A DNA stretch of 62,917 nt, taken from Siculibacillus sp. (lineage in GTDB: Bacteria; Pseudomonadota; Alphaproteobacteria; Rhizobiales; Ancalomicrobiaceae). The notes below the pieces were generated by a model. It was not told the DNA's origin. It searched no databases and saw only the letters and a list, made by a program, of their open reading frames with translations. Position 1 is the first letter of the stretch, and every line of letters starts with the position of its first letter. Positions 1 to 7,604 of the stretch are shown here, piece after piece. The DNA is taken from the NCBI GenBank assembly GCA_030247555.1, contig JAOTSD010000015.1, positions 1 to 62,917 of the forward strand, read 5' to 3'. Position numbers and translations under genes: made by a program.

Positions 1-1
1 C

Positions 2-442
2 GTCACGCCGCTGGTCGACGTCATGCTGGTGCTGTTGGTGGTATTCATGATCACCGCGCCGATGCTCGCCGCCGGCATCGAGGTGAAGCTGCCGCACGCC
101 GACGCCGCCCGGCCGCTGGCGCCGCGCGAACCCATCGTCGTCACCGTCACGCCGGACGGCGTCGTCGCCGTCGGGCAGGAGCCGGTCGCCCGCGAGGCGC
201 TCGTCGCGCAGGTCCGCGACCGCCTCGCCGCCGACCCCGACCGTGTCGTCCAGGTGCGCGGCGACCGCGACGCCGCCTATGGCGAGATCGTCGCGGTGAT
301 CGACCTGCTCGCCGGCGGCGGCATCTCCCGCATCGCCCTCGTCTCGCGCCCGCGTGGCCCCGCCTCCGCCTCCACGACCGCCGCTCCGGTCCGCCTGACC
401 ACGGCCACCGCCGCCGCGGTGGTGACGGAGATCGACCGGTGA
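2..442 (+). CDS. exbD: ExbD/TolR-family biopolymer transport protein (5' truncated by window edge)
   Basis: Inner-membrane proton-channel partner of ExbB that energises TonB. The reading frame is open from base 2, so the true start lies before the window. The first visible residues read VTPLVDVMLVLLVVFMITAPM, the conserved ExbD/TolR transmembrane segment with its essential Asp (VDVM), followed by a periplasmic domain of about 110 residues. The stop overlaps the start of the next gene by 4 bases (GTGA), and that gene is a TonB, which favours ExbD over TolR. An exbB gene would be expected just upstream, outside the window. The C-terminal 30 residues are low-complexity Ala/Thr-rich. Confidence 0.86.
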   Translation, partial: VTPLVDVMLVLLVVFMITAPMLAAGIEVKLPHADAARPLAPREPIVVTVTPDGVVAVGQEPVAREALVAQVRDRLAADPDRVVQVRGDRDAAYGEIVAVIDLLAGGGISRIALVSRPRGPASASTTAAPVRLTTATAAAVVTEIDR

Positions 443-1257
443 AAATGGGGGAGCCGCGTCCGCCCTGGCTGCGGCCGACGGCGGCGATCGTGGCTCTGGC
501 GCTGCATCTGGTGGCCTTCGTCACCTGGCGCACCGAAGAGGCGGCGACCACCGTCGGTCCGGTCGAGATCGACGTGGTGAGCGATCCTTCCCCCGAGGAG
601 CGACCGACCCCGGAGAGCCTGCCGGCACCGGAAGCGCGCGCCGAAGCGCCGCCGACCGACCCCGAACCGGAACCGGACCCGGAAATCCGGCCGGATCCCG
701 AGCCCGTGGTCGAGGAACCTCCGCCCGAGCCCGAACCGCCGCCGCCCGAACCCGAACCGGTGCCCGAACCGGTCGTGCCACCGTTCCAGCCGGAAGCGAT
801 CGTCCTGCCGCCGCCGGTCGAGGTTCCCGAGCCCGTCCGCGTCGAACGTCCTCCGGAGAAGAAGCCCCCGCCGAAGCGCCGCGAACCGGCGAAGGAGAAG
901 CCGCGCCGCCCGCCACCCTCACCGATCGACTCGGCCCGTTCGGAGGCCGCCCGCGCCGAAGCCGCGGCGAGCCGCGCCGCCACGACGGTGTCCTATTCGG
1001 CGTTGGTCTCGGCCGAGTTGCGCCGCCACCGCCACTATCCGCCGGCAGCGCGCGAAGCCGGTATCACCGGTACGGTGACGGTGAGCTTCGTCATCGGCGC
1101 CGATGGACGGGTGACGAGCCACGCCATCGTCCGCTCCTCCGGGCACGCCGTCCTCGACGGTGCCGCCCGCTCGATGATGAGCGCGCTCTCCCTGCCGCCG
1201 CCGCCGGGCGGTTCCTTCCGGTCCACCGTCCCGGTCCGCTTCGACCTGACGCATTGA
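439..1257 (+). CDS. tonB: Energy transducer TonB
   Basis: Couples the ExbB-ExbD proton channel to TonB-dependent outer-membrane receptors. Starts with GTG at 439, overlapping the exbD stop, which implies translational coupling. Order in the 272 aa: short cytoplasmic start, one N-terminal membrane anchor (about residues 11-28), a long periplasm-spanning Pro/Glu-rich linker (about 40-150) with many EPEP and PPP runs, a basic stretch, and a C-terminal TonB domain (about 185-272). The last contains the YPPAAREAG motif and the GTVTVSF and DGAA elements typical of the family. No iron- or metal-responsive operator is visible because the operon promoter lies outside the window. Confidence 0.93.
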   Translation: MKMGEPRPPWLRPTAAIVALALHLVAFVTWRTEEAATTVGPVEIDVVSDPSPEERPTPESLPAPEARAEAPPTDPEPEPDPEIRPDPEPVVEEPPPEPEPPPPEPEPVPEPVVPPFQPEAIVLPPPVEVPEPVRVERPPEKKPPPKRREPAKEKPRRPPPSPIDSARSEAARAEAAASRAATTVSYSALVSAELRRHRHYPPAAREAGITGTVTVSFVIGADGRVTSHAIVRSSGHAVLDGAARSMMSALSLPPPPGGSFRSTVPVRFDLTH

Positions 1258-1289
1258 GAGGCCGGACGCGGGGTTCCCGGAGGCGGGCC

Positions 1290-1925
1290 TCAGCCCTTCT
1301 TCTTCTGCGCCGCGACGACCAGCTTGCCGATCGGTTCCAGCGTCCGCTTCACCAGAACCGCATAGCCGGCGCCGTTGAGATGACCATCGGGCACCGGACC
1401 GCGGCCGTCGCGATAGTCGATCGTCTTTCCCCGTCCGCCGAGTGTCAGGGCGGCGGACTTGTGCATCGAGCGATCGTAGACCGGCGGCCGGATCGGATAG
1501 GCGGCGATGCCCCGGGCGGCGAGCGCCGTCAGCGCGGCGGCGGTGTTGGCCCGGCAGGCCTCCATCGATCCGCCCCACCGCTCATCGTTGCGGCAGCCCT
1601 GCCAGTAGACGACGATGTCGGTGTCCGAGCCGATCGAGGCCGAACGACCGGCGGTGGTGCCGCTCACTTCGCCGTTGATCCCCTGATTGGAGACGGAGAC
1701 GTCGAGGCCACGCGCCCGGAGCGCCGCCTCGAGCTGCGCCGGATAGGTCTCGCTCGACGCGACTCCGGTACCCGCGACGTTGCTGTCGCCGATGACGACG
1801 ATCTTCACCGTCCGAGCCAAGGCGGGAGCGGCGGCGAACGCCGCCGAAGCCGCGACGGCGCAGGCCAGACCGAAGCGGCGCGCCACTCCGAACGGGAGAT
1901 GCATGTGGGGAACGGTTGCCGACAT
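1290..1925 (-). CDS. Secreted SGNH/GDSL-family hydrolase
   Basis: Probable exported esterase or lipase-like hydrolase. The chosen ATG at 1925 is preceded by AAGGAG six bases upstream and gives a good signal peptide ending near AAPALA-RT (about residue 37); an upstream in-frame start would add a basic, non-signal-like stretch. The mature protein opens with VVIGDSNVAG, the GDS block with the nucleophilic Ser, and has DGHLNGAGY near the C-terminus, matching the DxxH block V. The Gly and Asn blocks are represented by NQGINGEVSG and the weaker YWQGCRND. At 211 aa it is the usual size for single-domain TAP/arylesterase-like members. Substrate cannot be read from the sequence. It lies 109 bases downstream of modA in the same direction. 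Confidence 0.78.
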   Translation of the reverse strand: MSATVPHMHLPFGVARRFGLACAVAASAAFAAAPALARTVKIVVIGDSNVAGTGVASSETYPAQLEAALRARGLDVSVSNQGINGEVSGTTAGRSASIGSDTDIVVYWQGCRNDERWGGSMEACRANTAAALTALAARGIAAYPIRPPVYDRSMHKSAALTLGGRGKTIDYRDGRGPVPDGHLNGAGYAVLVKRTLEPIGKLVVAAQKKKG

Positions 1926-2034
1926 GGGTCGCTCCTTCTTCCTCGTGCCGCGATATCGGTGTTTCCGCGTAGGCAGGATACCTCGACGGCGGACGAAGTC
2001 GAGAAGGTCATCGGCGGCGCGCACGCCTGGAGCG

Positions 2035-2847
2035 TCACTTCGACGGAACGGTGAAGCCCTGACCGAGAAAGACCTTCATCGCTTCCGGTCCCTTCAGGAA
2101 GGCGAGATATGCGGCCGCGTCGGGATGCGTGGAGTCCTTGGTGATCGCCGCCGGATAGACGATCGGCGGGTGGCCGTCCTTCGGAAAAACCCCGATCACC
2201 GCGACCTTGGGTTCGGCCCGGGCGTCGGTCGAATAGACGATGCCGTATTTCGCCTCGCCGCGGGCGACGAGGGTGAGCGCCGCGCGCACGTTCTCCGCAC
2301 CGGCGATCTTCGGCCGGACCTCGTTCCAGACGCCGAGCTTCTCCAGCGCCGCCTTGGCGTATTTTCCGGCCGGTACCGAGGCAGGATCGCCGGTCGCCAG
2401 CTTGCCGTCGCCGATCATGGCGGCGAGATCGACGCCGGGAGCGAGGGCGATCTTCTCGTTGGTCGGGGCCGGTGCGACCAGCACCAATTCGTTGCCGAGG
2501 AGGTCGGTCCGCGTCTCCGGCCTGATCAGATTCTTCGAAGCGACATGGTCCATCCACGGGATGTCGGCCGAGACGAAGACGTCCGCCGGCGCGCCCTGCT
2601 CCATCTGCTTGGCCAGCGCCGAGGAGGAGGCATAGGACACGATCGCCTTCTTGCCGGTCTTCGCCGTCCAAAGGGCGCCGACCTCATCGAGAGCGGTCTT
2701 CATGCTCGCCGCCGCGAAGACGGTCGGCCCCATCGTCTGGGCGGAGGCGCTGCCGGGGTGACCGGTGAGCGCCGCGAACAGCACGACGCTGGCGACGACG
2801 AGGCCCCCGAGGGATGTTTTCGCATGAATCGGAAAATTGAACGCCAT
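2035..2847 (-). CDS. modA: Molybdate ABC transporter substrate-binding protein ModA
   Basis: Periplasmic molybdate/tungstate-binding protein. The 270 aa begin with a signal peptide (cleavage near GSASA-QT, about residue 36) followed by VFAAASMKTAL, the family's first anion-binding loop, then YASSSALAKQ and ADVFVSAD, all characteristic of ModA. The length is normal. The ATG at 2847 has GAGGAG nine bases upstream. No modB (permease) or modC (ATPase) follows: the next gene downstream is an SGNH hydrolase. The protein must therefore work with a permease and ATPase encoded elsewhere. A Mo-box-like dyad lies about 40 bases upstream of the start. Confidence 0.93.
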   Translation of the reverse strand: MAFNFPIHAKTSLGGLVVASVVLFAALTGHPGSASAQTMGPTVFAAASMKTALDEVGALWTAKTGKKAIVSYASSSALAKQMEQGAPADVFVSADIPWMDHVASKNLIRPETRTDLLGNELVLVAPAPTNEKIALAPGVDLAAMIGDGKLATGDPASVPAGKYAKAALEKLGVWNEVRPKIAGAENVRAALTLVARGEAKYGIVYSTDARAEPKVAVIGVFPKDGHPPIVYPAAITKDSTHPDAAAYLAFLKGPEAMKVFLGQGFTVPSK

Positions 2848-2885
2848 GAAACAGAACTCCTCGATCTCGGGGTGGCATCACTCTT

Positions 2886-2909
2886 CGTCGTATATCATCA
2901 TATATTGCG
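2886..2909 (-). promoter_or_regulatory. Candidate ModE (Mo-box) operator upstream of modA
   Basis: An AT-rich dyad in otherwise GC-rich sequence: CGTCGTATAT (2886-2895), a 4-base spacer, ATATATTGCG (2900-2909). The arms pair at 7 of 10 positions, and each carries the TATAT core seen in ModE operators. The position, 39-62 bases upstream of the modA ATG, fits a repressor site. The arms are closer together than in the Escherichia coli operator, so the assignment is tentative. Confidence 0.4.
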
Positions 2910-3076
2910 CTGGTCGAACATGAATCCCGCGGATGCGCCGCGGGACCGATCGATCGCACAGGCGAAGCGTCATCGAATGAGTGGATCCGTCCCCGCGAGC
3001 CCGCCGTTCCCGCCCGCCCTTCGGCGTGCTAGCCTCGGCCCGGTCCCGCTCCCCAATTCGAGACACGACCGACCCC

Positions 3077-4312
3077 TTGCGAGCCTTCGTCCTCCTCTTC
3101 CTCCTCGCCCTGTCGGCGGGTGCACCGGTGCTCCCCGCCCCGGCACGCGCGGCCGACGCCGGCTTCGTCCGTTTTCTCGAATCGATCTGGCCGGAGGCGC
3201 GGGACGCCGGCGTCTCCCGCGGGACCTTCGACAGAGAGACCCGAGGCCTCGAGCCGGACTACGGCCTACCCGACCTCGTCCTGCCGGACCGCCCGCCGAC
3301 CGGTGCCCCGTCGCAGCCCGAATTCGTCCGCGTGCCGGCCGACTACGTGAAGGAATCGACCATCGCCGGGCTGGCGAGCCGAGGGCGGCGGCTCCTCGGT
3401 GAGCATCGCTCCACACTCGATCGGATCGAGGCGCGTTTCGGCGTGCCGGCGACCATGGTGCTGGCGATCTGGGGGCGCGAAACCGACTACGGACGCACCC
3501 CCGAGCGCCACGACGGGCTGCGGGTGGTCGCCACCCAGGCCTTCGTCGGCCGGCGCAAGGCGCAGTACCGCACCGAGTTCGTTCTCGCCCTGAAACTGCT
3601 CGACGACGGCGTGGTGACCCGGAAGGACTTCCGCGCCTCCTGGGCCGGCGCCACCGGTCTCACCCAGTTCCTGCCCTCGGAATACCGAGCCCACGGCGTC
3701 GACTTCGACGGTGATGGCCGCGTCGACATCTGGCGTTCGGTGCCCGACGCTCTCGCCTCCGCCGCCAAGCAACTCGCCGACAAAGGCTGGCGACCGGGGG
3801 TGCGTTGGGCCCATGAGGTCCGCCCTCCGGCGAGCGCCGACTGCACCGTGGGAGTCCCGGACGTCCGCGAGCCGATCTCGGCTTGGCTCGACGCCGGCTT
3901 CGCGCCCGTCGGCGGCCGCGCGCTCTCACCCGACGAAAGGGCCGAACCCGCCTCGCTCCTGCAACCCGAGGGCATCCACGGCCCGTCGTTCCTGACGACG
4001 GCGAATTACTTCGTCGTCAAAGAATACAATTTTTCCGACTTGTATGTGTTGTTCGTCGGCCATCTCTCGGACCGTATCGCCGGCGGCGGCGGCTTCGCCA
4101 CCCCGTGGGCGGCCTCGACCCAGTTGAAGACGACGTCGGTCGAGGCGATGCAGCACCACCTGACGCGCCTCGGTTTCTATCGCGACAAGATCGACGGCAA
4201 GGCCGGAATGCTCACCCGTGCGGCGCTCGGCGCCTGGCAGAAGTCGGCGGGCGTGCCGGTCGATTGCTGGCCGAGCGAGGCGGCGCTCAGGGCACTCGCC
4301 GTCGCGAAATGA
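3077..4312 (+). CDS. Lytic murein transglycosylase, MltB/SLT_2 family, with peptidoglycan-binding domain
   Basis: Cleaves the MurNAc-GlcNAc bond of peptidoglycan to form 1,6-anhydromuropeptides. The chosen start is TTG at 3077, which places LRAFVLLFLLALSAG as the signal peptide core and cleavage near PARA-AD. A GTG at 2981 would add 32 residues of basic sequence before it; neither start has a strong ribosome binding site. The SLT_2 domain follows, with the catalytic Glu in IWGRETDYG and the conserved AGATGLTQFLPS. A C-terminal PG_binding_1 domain occupies about the last 65 residues (MQHHLTRLGFY, DGKAG, TRAALGAWQ). The length, 411 aa, is normal for alphaproteobacterial members. It converges with the SapC gene. 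Confidence 0.9.
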   Translation: MRAFVLLFLLALSAGAPVLPAPARAADAGFVRFLESIWPEARDAGVSRGTFDRETRGLEPDYGLPDLVLPDRPPTGAPSQPEFVRVPADYVKESTIAGLASRGRRLLGEHRSTLDRIEARFGVPATMVLAIWGRETDYGRTPERHDGLRVVATQAFVGRRKAQYRTEFVLALKLLDDGVVTRKDFRASWAGATGLTQFLPSEYRAHGVDFDGDGRVDIWRSVPDALASAAKQLADKGWRPGVRWAHEVRPPASADCTVGVPDVREPISAWLDAGFAPVGGRALSPDERAEPASLLQPEGIHGPSFLTTANYFVVKEYNFSDLYVLFVGHLSDRIAGGGGFATPWAASTQLKTTSVEAMQHHLTRLGFYRDKIDGKAGMLTRAALGAWQKSAGVPVDCWPSEAALRALAVAK

Positions 4313-4317
4313 CGAAA

Positions 4318-4342
4318 GGGCCCGCGGCGTCGCCGCGAGCCC
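4318..4342. terminator. GC-rich hairpin between convergent genes
   Basis: GGGCCCGCGGC and GCCGCGAGCCC form a stem with a 3-base loop between the convergent transglycosylase and SapC genes. Only a short T run (TTTCGTC) follows on the minus strand and none on the plus strand, so it is a weak candidate bidirectional terminator. Confidence 0.4.
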
Positions 4343-4368
4343 CCCGCAAGTCCGAATCGCGACGAAGA

Positions 4369-5106
4369 TCAGACGGCCGCCGCTTCTTCGCGACGACGGC
4401 GAACCCGGTCGCCGACCGCCGGCAGTGCGCCGAGGCTCACCAGATGGCAGTGGATGCCGGCGAGATGGCCGGCGCGATGCAGCGCGACGATCTCGGCGTC
4501 CGGCAATTGGGCGAGCTTGGCCTCGTCGACGGTCATCAGACCGTGCAGAACGGCGTCGCCACCGCCCTCCGGTCGGATCTCGATGGTGACCGGCTTGAGC
4601 AGGCCGAGGGCGCGCAGGCGGACGCCGAACTCGTCGGAAACCTTGGCGCCCCGGGCATAGCGGTTGGCGAAGTCGATGACGCGGTCGAGGTAGGGCGTGT
4701 TGGCGCCCGTCTCGTCGAAGAGCCTCTCGCCGGAGCCGTCGGCCGGGCTCGTGTAGCCGCCGTCGATGCAGACCAGCGACCGCTCGCCCGCCTCGCCGAG
4801 GATGAAGGGATAACGGCGCAGGCAAGCCGGAACATGGGTCGCATCCCAGCGACCCGCCCGGGTGACGAAGGCGGACCGGCCGGCACCCGTGCCGACGATG
4901 AAGACCAACGCGATCTGTTCACCGGTGTTCACGAAGGCCGACGGGATCTCGCGGCAGGCCGCCGGCAGTTCTTCCGCCAGCGCCGGCACCAGATGGGCCG
5001 AAGCGGCGAAGGAAACGTCGTGGTGGCCGTCGACGACGAGGCGGTCGGCATCCTTGTCGCGTTCGAGGACGGCGATGGACGAATAGAAGAGCGGGAGGGC
5101 GGACAT
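4369..5106 (-). CDS. SapC family protein
   Basis: Recognised by the opening LPLFYSSIAVLERDKDA and by SAHLVPALAEELP, REIPSAFV, RRYPFILGE and LVCIDGGY, which together match the SapC family (PF07277). The family was named for a Campylobacter S-layer-associated protein, and its biochemical role is not firmly established. The ATG at 5106 is preceded by GAAGAGAG. The 245 aa show no obvious signal peptide or membrane segment, suggesting a cytoplasmic or inner-face protein. It is the last gene of the tpsA-tpsB-ialB-like-sapC series, 102 bases after the IalB-family gene. In other alphaproteobacteria SapC genes often sit near outer-membrane receptors; placement with a two-partner secretion system is notable. 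Confidence 0.85.
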   Translation of the reverse strand: MSALPLFYSSIAVLERDKDADRLVVDGHHDVSFAASAHLVPALAEELPAACREIPSAFVNTGEQIALVFIVGTGAGRSAFVTRAGRWDATHVPACLRRYPFILGEAGERSLVCIDGGYTSPADGSGERLFDETGANTPYLDRVIDFANRYARGAKVSDEFGVRLRALGLLKPVTIEIRPEGGGDAVLHGLMTVDEAKLAQLPDAEIVALHRAGHLAGIHCHLVSLGALPAVGDRVRRRREEAAAV

Positions 5107-5208
5107 CGATGGAACTCTCTTCGGGACTGACATTCGGTTCGTGGATCGCGCCGGAGCGCCTCGGTCCGGCGGAATGCGGCGACGGGAACCCCCGCCGCCG
5201 TCCGGACA

Positions 5209-5796
5209 TCACTTTCCGGCGTTCATCGCTGCGAGCGCGGTCGAAAAGCCCTTCGAGGAGAGTTGCAGCAGCACCGGCCGGCCGGCCGGATCGGTGAAGG
5301 TCAGCGTCATCTTCTCGGCGGTCTTCGCTTGGTCCAGAACGTCCTTCTTGATGTCGGCGTCGCCGGTGCAGACGTCGGAGACACAGCGCAGATAGGCGCC
5401 CTTCACCTGGGTCTTCTCGTTGATCGCCAGAACGAAGCCCGGCGGCAGCAGGACGCCGGCGCCGACCTGGATGGCGACCTTGGCCTCGCCGGTACCCGCT
5501 CCCTTTCCGATCGCCACCCTCGCGAAGACGCGCTGCGTCTTGCGATCGGTGAACTGCTGGACCATCTCGCAGATCGCCGCACTCTTGGCCGCCGCCTTGG
5601 GGTCGGCCGCTTTCGGTTCGGCCGGCTTGGCGTCGGCCGGAGCGGCCGGGAAGGCGCAGTTGACGGTCCAGTCCTGATAGGTGGTGTTCGACGAATCGGG
5701 ATTGGGCGATTGAGCGCCGGCGGTACCGGCGCCCAAGGCGACGACGGCGGTCGTCAGTCCGGCCACTGCGACTTTCACGATCATTCCGAGGGACAT
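5209..5796 (-). CDS. Invasion-associated locus B (IalB) family periplasmic protein
   Basis: The 195 aa start with a signal peptide (cleavage near GTAGA-QS, residue 28), then YQDWTVNCAF, the hallmark opening of the IalB fold. Further family features are AICEMVQQF, RVFARVAIG, GVLLPPGFVLAI, YLRCVSDVC and KGFSTALAAM. Four cysteines (in NCAF, AICEM, LRC and VC) probably form two disulphides. An Ala/Lys/Pro-rich insert sits between the first two. IalB was described as an invasion determinant in Bartonella, but homologues are widespread in free-living Alphaproteobacteria with no known activity. It begins 26 bases after the tpsB stop, so it is probably co-transcribed. Confidence 0.87.
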   Translation of the reverse strand: MSLGMIVKVAVAGLTTAVVALGAGTAGAQSPNPDSSNTTYQDWTVNCAFPAAPADAKPAEPKAADPKAAAKSAAICEMVQQFTDRKTQRVFARVAIGKGAGTGEAKVAIQVGAGVLLPPGFVLAINEKTQVKGAYLRCVSDVCTGDADIKKDVLDQAKTAEKMTLTFTDPAGRPVLLQLSSKGFSTALAAMNAGK

Positions 5797-5822
5797 TTCT
5801 CGTTTCTTTCCTTCTCTGCGGC

Positions 5823-7604
5823 TCAGTAGCGAACGACGACGCGGCCGAAGAAGCTGCCGTTGGAGTTGTCGGTGATTCCGGTCTTTCCGAGGTGCCAGCC
5901 GTACCCGAAGTCGACGTTGGCGAACTTGGCGACCTCGTAGGTCAGGCCGACGCCGGCAGCGGTGAGATCGACGCGCCGCTTCTCACCCGGCAGCGGCGTG
6001 TGGACCCATCCGGCCCCGTGGTCGAGGAAGGCGTATGCGCGCAGTTGGTCCTGCACTTCGTCGGTGAGGGTCCCGCCGAAAACCGCGGTGCCCGGGGTGT
6101 AGAAGGTGAAGTTCGCCGTCACGCCGGAGTCGGCGCGAGCGATGCCGTAGGCGAAGCCGCGGACCGATCCCATACCGCCCAGCGAGAAGGTCTCGGTCGG
6201 CAGCAGGTTGGTGTTGGCCCATTGACCTTCGATGGTCGCCAGCAGGCGGAAGTCGTAGGGCAGATCGACCCGCTGGTTGAGCCCGGCGCGGACGTAGGTG
6301 TAGCCGGCCTTGGCACCCTTGCGGAGCGCGTCGAACGCGGCGTTGGAGTTGTTCGGCGTCACACCGCCCGGAGAGCCGTAGACGTTCGCCTCGAACCGCG
6401 TCTTGCCGAGCCAGGACGTCGTCTCGCCGGAATAGCCGAACACCGCCTGAACGATGTCGGGCGTCTGGGTCGCCACCGTGGTGCCGGAGAAGTCGAGGTC
6501 GTTGTTCGTGCTCTTGAACTCGGCCCCGAAGCGGATGCCGTGGGACCAGGTGCCGAAATGCGGCAGCGCGTGACCGAGATAGGCGCCGGCGATGTAGTTC
6601 TCGCCGTTCTGCTTCGCCGGCCCGCCCGGGAGCGGAATGCGCGCCGACGAATAGCCACCGACCAGTTGCAGATCCCAACGATAGGCGAGCGGCAGAGCCA
6701 ACGACACCATGTGGGACTGAAGCTTCTGGATATCGGGAGCGTGGGTCAGCTGGTAGCCGATCGTCTCGCCGAAGCCGAAGAGATCGTGCGCCATCGCGCC
6801 TTCGAAGATGCGTGTCGGACCGAGAGGTCCGCGCCCGCCCTTCGACTCGGCCCCGGCATAGACCGCCCAGGGCTTGTCGTCGGCGACCTGCAGCACGACG
6901 TCCGTCTGGCCGAAGGACTTGCCCGGCTGATAGAGCGCGTCGACACGGCGGAAGGGATTGCGGTTGAGATACCGGAGGTCGTCGAGGAGCTGCCCCTCGC
7001 TGATCGGCTCGCCGGCGACGAGACCCACTTCGGAGACGATCGCCGCGGGATCCGTCGAGGCCCCCTCGACGCTGACGCGACCGAGTCTGCCGACCACCAC
7101 CAACACCTGGATCACGCCCCCGGTGATCTCCTGTTCGGGGATCACGACGTTGACCACCGGCCGATCCGACCGTCGAAAAGCGACGACCATCTCGCGAGAG
7201 AGGTCGTCGAGCGAGCCGAGCGTCGCCGCTCTGCCGACATGGCGTTCGGCGGCCTCGACGACTTCGGGCGGAACCGCGTCCGGTGCGGTCCGGACGACGA
7301 CACCTTCCGCCTTCAGGCCGCTCTTCTTCACCGAAGACACCTGATCGACGATGACCACGCCGCGGACCTGAGGAACCAGCAACCGGTCACGCTCCGCCGC
7401 GCTGCGCGCCGGGGTCGCGTCGGTGGCCCGGATCGCCCCGCCGCCGTCCGTCCGGACGATCGGAGGAACATACCGCTGCACCGATCGCGACATCTGTGCC
7501 TCGACAGCGGTGGTGCCGAGCAACGTGGCCGTCAACGAAGCGAACGCTGCGACTCCGACGAGGCCGACCACCCGCTCGTAGCGCCTTGCCAAGATCGAAT
7601 TCAT
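5823..7604 (-). CDS. TpsB outer-membrane transporter (ShlB/FhaC/HecB family)
   Basis: Two-partner-secretion pore that exports the adjacent giant TpsA across the outer membrane. The ATG at 7604 overlaps the tpsA stop (ATGA), indicating translational coupling. The 593 aa have an N-terminal signal peptide (about 1-36), a short linker, POTRA domains (about 75-235, containing VPQVRGVVIVDQV and VNVVIPEQEITGG), and a C-terminal 16-strand barrel. The barrel carries GSVRGFAYG, the conserved VRGF of the lid loop, and ends RVVVRY with the terminal aromatic residue needed for BAM-dependent insertion. The length is typical of the family. An open frame extends far upstream of this ATG but only as a shadow of tpsA. 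Confidence 0.94.
   Translation of the reverse strand: MNSILARRYERVVGLVGVAAFASLTATLLGTTAVEAQMSRSVQRYVPPIVRTDGGGAIRATDATPARSAAERDRLLVPQVRGVVIVDQVSSVKKSGLKAEGVVVRTAPDAVPPEVVEAAERHVGRAATLGSLDDLSREMVVAFRRSDRPVVNVVIPEQEITGGVIQVLVVVGRLGRVSVEGASTDPAAIVSEVGLVAGEPISEGQLLDDLRYLNRNPFRRVDALYQPGKSFGQTDVVLQVADDKPWAVYAGAESKGGRGPLGPTRIFEGAMAHDLFGFGETIGYQLTHAPDIQKLQSHMVSLALPLAYRWDLQLVGGYSSARIPLPGGPAKQNGENYIAGAYLGHALPHFGTWSHGIRFGAEFKSTNNDLDFSGTTVATQTPDIVQAVFGYSGETTSWLGKTRFEANVYGSPGGVTPNNSNAAFDALRKGAKAGYTYVRAGLNQRVDLPYDFRLLATIEGQWANTNLLPTETFSLGGMGSVRGFAYGIARADSGVTANFTFYTPGTAVFGGTLTDEVQDQLRAYAFLDHGAGWVHTPLPGEKRRVDLTAAGVGLTYEVAKFANVDFGYGWHLGKTGITDNSNGSFFGRVVVRY

Noticed and set aside
1257-1290. GAGGCC...GGCCTC as terminator between tonB and the SGNH gene
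   Set aside because: Only a 6-bp stem with a loop above 20 bases and no T tract; such pairs are common at this GC content.
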